Part shown: positions 53,401-62,400 of the stretch, one piece after another | How the letters are laid out: the number at the start of each line of letters is the position of its first letter | Position numbering within the stretch: the stretch's first letter is position 1 | From: Bugulina stolonifera | Taxonomy: Eukaryota > Bryozoa > Gymnolaemata > Cheilostomatida > Bugulidae | Direction: 5' to 3' | Length of the DNA stretch: 64,000 bases | Assembly: GCA_935421135.1 (NCBI GenBank) | Contig: OW285192.1 | Span: 16,655,001 to 16,719,000 of the forward strand | Position numbers and translations under genes: made by a program | Notes under the pieces: model-generated | Told to the model about the DNA's origin: nothing | Databases searched by the model: none | What the model saw: only the letters and a program-made list of their open reading frames with translations

Positions 53401-56400
53401 TAATATAGGTATAGGTATAGGTATAATATAGGTATAGGTATAGGTATAATATAGGTATAGGTATAAGTATAGGTATAATATAGGTATAGGTATAGGTATA
53501 GGTATAGGTATAGGTATAATATAGGTATAGGTATAAGTATAGGTATAATATAGGTATAGGTATAGGTATAGGTATAGGTATAGGTATAGGTATAGGTATA
53601 GGTATAGGTATAGGTATAGGTATAATATAAGGTATAAAATATAGAATTTTGTGTTTCAACAACTCCACATACAAACCTTCGATTAGGTTGTACTTCAATA
53701 AATCATTATGGAACTGCTTTAGTGTGCTGTTATGATTGGCCCACTGTTATACCAAAACTCACAATACTTACACGGATATTAATTTTTATTGTACATGTAC
53801 ATTATAAACTATCAATATACTTTAGTGGGTCACTTCGGCTCCCTTGACCTACTCGGTCGCCGAGAGTGAAGTTCCTGGATACGAAATAACGACGGTGGAA
53901 GCGCTTGACTCAGATAGCGGCATCAACTCTGCGATTATATACTCCATCGATCCAGGAAGTGATGCTGACTTGTTCAATATAGATCCTGACAGTGGTCGTA
54001 TCACTCTTGCTAGGAACTTAGGTTAGTAGACTTAGTTCATATATATCCTGAGTTATCTACTCCTGCTAGTACTATGCAATAATTAGACTTACACATCATA
54101 CCTGATAGTCCTTATTTTATTATTATAGATTATCTTGTTCATTCTTTACATTGTGGGATTTGTTATTGCAATGACCAAATAGGTAATTATACTAATATGG
54201 TATGATGGCATTATGCAGGGTATACAATATGATTAAAGTGTGTGCGTATTTCTAGACTATGAAAAGTCAGTGCAACACAAGGTCACTCTACAAGCAGAAG
54301 ATAAGGCATTCTACTCTAGGAGAATATACAGAGTGCTGACGGTAGATGTAGCTGATGCGGATGATAACCCCCCTGTATTCACTCAACCCTCTTATATAGC
54401 CCACCTGTATGAAAACGCTGCCGCTGATACTTTAGTAACCAAGGTTACTGCTAATGATGCCGATCAGGGAGATAACTCCATCGTACGGTGAGTTAGTCGA
54501 GACTAATGATTGCTGATAAATTATGGATCCCTCTGTTAGGTGAATATTGATATATTAAGTGTTTGCAAAGAGTATATTTCTTTTTTTATATACTAGGAAT
54601 CATAGTTGTGTGCTAAATCGTTTCTTTTACCTCAGCGTCTAGAACTAGAAGACTCCAATCAGAATCCCCACCATGGAATAGTGACTTACTAAACTAAAGT
54701 CGTGTACATGTACAAATGTATGTTCAAATGTTCATATGATGTTATATAGTTATTAAGAGTTGTCCTAACTTATATTTAGATACTCTATCATTGGAGACAG
54801 CACTTCTAGCGGTTTATTCATGATAAATCCAACATCAGGGGAGATAACCTCTAAAGCTACATTTGACTATGAACTGAGAAACCAGTATACGCTCATAGTA
54901 AAAGCGACCAATCCAAAGAGCAGCAAATATAGTAGCATAGTTCGTGTTACTATCAACATCAAGGATGTCAATGAACACGCCCCTAAATTTATTCAGGTAT
55001 AGTATGGTATTTATCCTAGTCTCTGGTTATTTGTGTGACTGATTTATAGAATGTGTATATTTATTTTTTGCTTATTTTTTATTTTTTTTATTTAATTTAA
55101 TTTGATCAGTTTATGAGGTGCAGCTGTTTAATGTAACAACCAAGCATGTCTAATAGTAGATAGCAAGTGACCTATGACAATCTGCCAGACCTCACAAGTA
55201 GTTAGCTAGTTGGTAGCTAGGAAATGCTTCATGATTGATCCCGATGACAGTTGCTGAATTCAGTCGATCTCTTTCGCAAATACTTTTATCAACTACCGCA
55301 TCTGCTGTATTGTATGATCTTTTCTTATTTCATTTATTTAGAATTCCTACACATTTGATGTGAGTGAATCAGCGGCAGTGGGTCATATTCTGGGAGACCT
55401 TATTGCCACTGATAGGGATGAAGGTATTGAGGGAGAGCTCGAGTATATGCTAGTAGGAGAAAGTAACAGCAAAGGCTTCTCCCTGGGTAGGACAAGTGGG
55501 CAACTTATGGTAGCCGATACTCTGGACAGAGAAAGCGTGGAGTCAATTCAACTAACTGCACTTGTGAAGAACCCTGGACCCGTACAAGGTTGTGATTGAT
55601 TTATTTCCTAATCTACTCTGTTCATGTCATGTGACTAAGTCATTCACCCCCACAAGAGTGCTACCCAGTGTTACATTCTGTTAATCTCAAAGGGAAGACC
55701 ACTCTATGGGAAAGCAAACTGCTTATTAATGCTGTACCACTCACTGTTGTGTATTATGTTCTTTAACAGGAAATGACACAGATACTGTCACTATATGGGT
55801 CAACTTAGACGATGCTAATGATAGTCCGAAGTTTGAACATAACTCCTACAATGGAACAGTAGAGGAGAACAAAGACCCTGGAATATACATAACAACAGTC
55901 TTTGCTACTGACTCGGACCAACAGGAGGGGAACAAAGAGTTTAGTTATGCTCTGCAAGATGGATATGGACTCTTTGCTATTAATTCTAATGATGGAAAGA
56001 TAACTACCACTGGTATGGAACACATACATTTTATAATAGATTTATACTTGAACAAATATTATAGTCATGGTAGTATTCTTGTATAAGATGAATGAGGTGT
56101 AGTTATATTCATGAACAGTGTAGACAAATATGTATTTACCCACAAGTTCATATTACTTCATGTCGTGTATACTGTAAATATAAATACATGTAGATATTTA
56201 ATGGCTGTGCACATGCCCTTGCAGGTTCACTAGACAGAGAGGATCGGATCAGCTATGCTCTGGTAGTGCAGGCTATAGACCAGGGCCAACCACCTCTCAC
56301 TGGTCAAGCAGTCGTCTATGTCCAGGTTGGTGATGTCAATGACCAGTCACCTTACTTTGAGCCTGCAGTACCTGAAGGTGCTGTTACTGAGGGATCCCAG

Positions 56401-59400
56401 GCTGGTTCTGTGGTTCTAAGGCTTGGCTCATTCACGCGTGATGATGACGTTACGCCTAACCAGGTGAGCAGCATGACTTTTGTGCCATGTTAAGATAAAA
56501 TTCACTGAACATTCACTCATATATGAATATATTTAGTTAGTGACGAAATATTTATTAGACAGAAATGCATGAATAGCTCTTAAACCTAAAATATTATTTG
56601 TACGTTTACAGGGACCCTACACATACAGCCTCACTTCTTCTGAATTTGATATTGATCAGAACTCGGGAACAGTATACTCCAAAAATGTTAAATTTGATTA
56701 CGAGACTAGAAAATCTTACTCGCTTACTGTGAAAGTTACTGACAGCGGGGGACGTGAGTCTACCCTTCAAGCTAAGGTGTGTGTTACATCTCGAGGTACA
56801 TAGGCTAAATCATTGGAATGTAACAGTGGCATTGGGAATGTCTAGTTGTAACACCAACTGTATATTATTATTCCCTTGCCTAGGTAAATGTTCGAGACAG
56901 AAATGATGAGCCCTCAACCCCAAGAGATCTGACAATAACAGTGCAGAGTTATGATGCATTTGCTGATGGAGTTATCGGTACTGTGGAACCCTTAGATATT
57001 GACCTTGTTGGGGATTATACCTGCAATATTACCTCCCAGTCTTCATCTCAGCCTATTTTATCTCTACCTGGTAGGTGGCGCTTTATCCTTCACCCAATTT
57101 GTTCTTTATTTCAACAAAATGTGTCTAATTATTCAGATAATAATAATGAGGTGTTAATACAAGTTATGAAGATTGCATGCACTATACTTTAAAACCAAAT
57201 CTAAATTTTACACCCTCGTATGAAGTTATGCGTTTATCTTAGTAGCCGCTCAATTGTGTGCTAGATTATGATCATCCAGTTTGTCTTTCGTGTGTTTTAA
57301 AATTCTTTCTATCATTCCAATACAGGTTCAAGATGTGAACTTCATGCAACGAATCTCAAATCGGACGTATCGCTCACCGTCACTGGTAATGATGGGATCC
57401 ATAACACTGTGCAGTCCTCTGTAAAGGTCAAGGTTAGAGCCTACACCAATGAGACGCTTAATGCCGCTATAGTCACCAGAGTTAGTGGTATCACAATGGC
57501 ACAGTTTGTGGAAAGAGCGAACACTTTCTTGCATAGCATCAATAAATTTACATCAAATGGTCAGACTTCAAGACTGCTGTCAATGAGATCTACAGGGAAC
57601 TACATAGACCTCTATCTTGTCATAGAAAAGGAAGATGGTATACCAACGGAAACTATAGCTTCTGTGATCTCTTCTAATAAAGTGGCTATTGAAAAGGAGA
57701 GTGGACTTACAATCTCTACTCCACGTAGAGACGTTTGTAGCAGGCAGAGCTGCTCTGGCAATGGACAATGTCGTTCTCAGATAATAGTTGACAATCAGAT
57801 AGATTATACCTCTACTGACTCACTCACTTTAACGTACAATGTTGCTTCCCTAAAGCCTATGTGCACATGTGTGCAAGAATATATTGGTGAGACTTGTAGT
57901 GATGAGGCCAAGGCATGTATTAGTGCGCCATGTATGCACGGAGCCCGGTGTTTGCCATTGGGAGAAACAGGATTTCAGTGTCAGTGTACGTCGTTCTGGC
58001 AAGGTGACCAATGTCAACAGGACGTTGATGAATGTCTAGACCCTGAGACATGCCTCAACGGTGGGACGTAAGTCTATTTTGACAACTCCATAGACATCAG
58101 TATTATATTTGACAATCAATTAGCAATATTGGTTATACTTTCAAATAATTGAAGTACAGAATCGATTTACAAAGTGATGAAAACATTATAATAGTATCTG
58201 TTTACACTCTTGTAGCTGTAAGAATGAAGAGGGATCATTCAAGTGTGAGTGTACCGAACATTATCGAGGGGTCAGGTGCGAGGAGAAGATACGCTGTGAA
58301 ACACGAAATCCTTGTCATGAAACGGCCACATGTGTCGGTGAGATAATCTACTTGTTCTACATTACATACTCACTTGTTTATGTTCTTTTGCTAGATGGAC
58401 ATCACTAGCAAGTTTTTCATTGTATTTTAGCATTAATTCTGCCAAGCCATGGCGGGTGGGATGGTGCGAGTACCGTTACTGTGTCAATTCAGGCTATACC
58501 TTACTTTTGCTGGGAATAATATAGTTAATGCGTACACGTATATGTTAACCACTTTTATTATACAGATATTGCTGAAGGATACCGGTGTGACTGTGCGTAC
58601 GGCTATTATGGGACGCTCTGTAATGAGTCTAGCTTTGGCTTTGAAGATGGCTCATTTATGGAATTACCTTCACTAGACGACGCCTACAATGACATTAAGA
58701 TGACCTTGGCTACCAAGAGCTTGAATGCGTTGTTACTCTTTCAACCAGGGGCGGACTCGCAATTTGTTGCTCTTCAAATTATTGATGGTAGTGTAACCTT
58801 CACCTTTAGCACAAATGAAGGTCAAGGAGGGGTCACTGTATCTAAGGTAAATATACGGCTAGCTGATTTATTATTATTTATATACATTACAAGGTAGTAA
58901 ATGCGCAATGCTCTCTATCCAAGGGATAGTTTGGTAGTTTCAAATACACAACATATATTCTCACTTGGCTTGTGTTCTAGACGGTTTCATCTGGAAGTTG
59001 GTACAGAATTCACGCCACTCGTACCTCCATGGAAGCGACACTAGAGGTCAAGTTTTGTAAGTCAGCTGCCAACTGTTCGACTCCTTGTAACAGGAAGGTC
59101 GACTGTTACAGCACCACTAGTCTTGCTAATGGTCAAGGTCTAATCAATGCAGGAAGTAATCCCGTCTACATTGGAGGTAAGACTTCTTTCCATCAGAATT
59201 CAACCACCAGCAGTTGAATGTTAAATAGAATTTTATTTTGTAAAAATGTTTTCACTCATTTTCTGTTCTGCAGATAAAAGTGTTTAATGTTTGCCACCAC
59301 AGGTACGTCCGATGTCCGCACTATCCTCCCATACACAAGTGTTCTGTCATCCGGGAACTTTATTGGCTGTATAAGCAACTTACAACTGGATAATAAGGTT

Positions 59401-62400
59401 ATAACCGCTGACCAATCAAAGGAGAGCTCTAATGTCAAGGACACATGCCCTCGTCCCCAGACAGACTGTAGTGCCTTCTGTCCAGGAAGTAATAAGGGTT
59501 GCCGTGCTGATTGGTTCTCTACTTTATGCCCTTGCAATGAGTTCTACTCTCAGCGCCCTTGTTCTAAAGGTAAGACAGACTATGTACATGTACTTGTCAG
59601 ACTTTGTGTAACATCTCCATTACATCACATACATGCGCATGCACATTGTACTTAGCATTTAAATACTAGGAGTAAGTAGTGGATCTACTGTGCAGTTTAT
59701 GGGTTGCTAGCATGGTATTATGGGATACTACCATGGTATTATGGGATACTAGCATGGTATTATAGGATACTAGCATGGTCTTATGGGATACTAGCATGGT
59801 ATTATGGGATACTAGCATGGTATTATGGGTTGCTAGCATGGTATTATGGGATACTAGCATGGTATTATGGGATACTAGCATGGTATTATGGGATACTAGC
59901 ATGGTATTATGGGATACTAGCATGGTATTCTAGCTCTGAATCAGTAGAAACGCATGCATATTTGTGTCAACGGCAAACATTGCGTGTCATATAATCGTTA
60001 TACACTATGAGTATGCCAGAACAGAGGGGGTTGTCATTAAATTTAGTTGAACATTCTCACAAGCCTGTGTACGTTACAGCTCTGATTGACGTTGATGTGG
60101 CTGTGGGCCTGTCCTCATCTTTCCACTATAAATACCTGGAGAGCTATAGAAGAGATCAACTCCTACAGAGGTCATCCAAATCTCGCAGAAAGAGGGAGAT
60201 CACAGCAGACAGTAGTAGGTTTAGTCTGAGGATCCGGACCGGAGGAGATGGGGTGTTGATGGCTACCTCCCCACCCTCAAGTGGACGAATTCTCAAAATA
60301 GTTGACGGTTACGTTGTTTATGGAAGCCTTGCTAATAAAGGAAGTGATGTCACGGACGGTAAATGGCATGACGTATCTGTGGTTGTGACAGATGCTTCTA
60401 CAATACTAACTGTCGATGGCGAGACAGTAGCAGACAACTCCTCAACCCCAGTGGATTTCCTTGACCTCTATGATGTGTCCGAACTTATTGTGGCCAACAA
60501 ATTTGAAGGTATGATCTTGTTGTAAATTGAACAATAGATAAGTGGTTGAAATAAAAACTAATTGAGGCAATTCTACGCCCCACACCTTCTGCAGTGTTAG
60601 CCTGTGTTCTAACTCGAATTTAGCCCAGCAGTTAAGTACATCTCCAAGCTTGCACTCATTCGTTTTGCTGTAGGTTGTGTCAGTGATATTCTACTGAATG
60701 GAGACAGCTTGCCGATGTCTGATGGGATAACAGATAAATTCCAAGTATCCGTATCAAACCCAAGCTCTGTGTCCTCCGGTTGTGGGAGTTGTCCCTCTAC
60801 AATCAACGTCTGCGGTTCTGGGAAGACATGTGACTCTGCTACGGGTAAGTTTAGGTAGAACTGCAATCATGAGAGCATCACAGAATATCTTCTCACGTGG
60901 ATCTGCAATAAACTCCAAGAAAACTTTCTGTTATAACACATTCTCTCTAATGCTGCATTGTTTATTGATATTGATAAATAAAGGGAAGAGTAATTTCTAA
61001 ATGCATATAAATGATTTATGCCTCTCTTAAAAGATCACTGGACAGTTATACTATACTATTATAATAAGACCGCTCTTTCATGCTGTAGCTGCATGTGTGA
61101 CAGAGGAGGAGAAAGGTGCACTGAAGCCATGGATGTGGGCCCTCATCATAGTCTCCTCAGTACTGTTTGTACTTGGCATAATACTAGGCACCGTGTATAT
61201 ACTGTATGGTCGACGTCGTAAATCGGCTAAGAAGGGGTCTGGTGGTACAATGAAGAGTACAGTACCTATTATTACATCCCAGCTGAGTAAGGCTAGCGAT
61301 ACGAGTGGTCATGACAACCTCCCTGACATCGATATCTTAGCCTCAGAGCGCCCTAAGTAAGTCTTAATCAATGAATTTTCTGATACTTGTGATTCAGTGC
61401 ACACAATATAATGTGCAGGGGAAGTGTAGTAACAGTGTAGTGTGACGAGTCCTGGTATTTAATTGGCTCATTTTGATTTAAAAAGGGACTGCAAGTCATT
61501 TCTTTTTTTTGCACACGCTGAATCAGTTTTTATGCTCATTCATTAACCTCAACTTATTTGGCTACACTAGGTCAAAGTTAGCAATTTTGAGCATTTTGGG
61601 TATTATTCGGTAAAATTGCAAATAGCGATAACCTAAAATAATTCAATAAATTAAGGTTAAATTCAACAAAGCTTATGTGATTCCGAATTAGCATTAAGAC
61701 TTATTCAGATGGTACAAGATTGGTTAACTGTTTGCACCCCTTTCACGTCTCTCATTATTCTATTTTATTGAGCCAACTGTATGTACATGTACATCTATCT
61801 TTGTATCCTTGCAGTGTTCGAGCCTTTAACAACATGTCACCTGCTCTACCAGCATTACAACAGCAGTCATCGCGTACTGTACCCTCTCCATACCAACAGC
61901 TGGAGGACTCTACCGTCATCATAGAGGGCAGTGTGACTGGAGGATTAAACGGCAGCGAGAAGTATAATACTGACCAGTTCTATGACTTTGATGAGGCAGC
62001 GAGCATAGCTCCCTCTGATGTGGACATAAGGAAGTATTATAAAGGTAAGATAATTCCTAATATTGTAGCTATGCTGATTATTCTTTCTGTAGGATACATG
62101 CTAGGATGTGTTCCAACCCTTCCTTTACAGGTACAGAAATAAGTTACGACACAGTGTAGTGATTTTGGTACCAGCAACTATTTGAAGCTCATGTTCTTTA
62201 GTCTCATCCTATTAAAAAATTCAACAGGTTACCGGAAAGGGGATAACATGGAAATGCAGATGATACCCAAACATATGAGACAACCAGCTAATAAACCTCA
62301 GTCTAGAATGAGTCCTAAGTCCCAGATGATGATGATGAGAGAAAGTCCACAACCTCGGGCGTATGGTGTATCACCCGCAATGAGACAGAGTCCTTTGGTA

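Noticed and set aside
52712..53698. 328-aa minus-strand ORF of Tyr/Thr/Ile/Pro/Leu dipeptides
   Set aside because: It is the translation of the TATAGG hexamer array in Fat intron 34; periodic DNA without internal stops, no protein-like composition.
59666..59994. Overlapping ORFs on both strands (LAWYYGI and LVSHNTM repeats)
   Set aside because: 21-bp minisatellite; a repeat unit divisible by three automatically leaves frames open.
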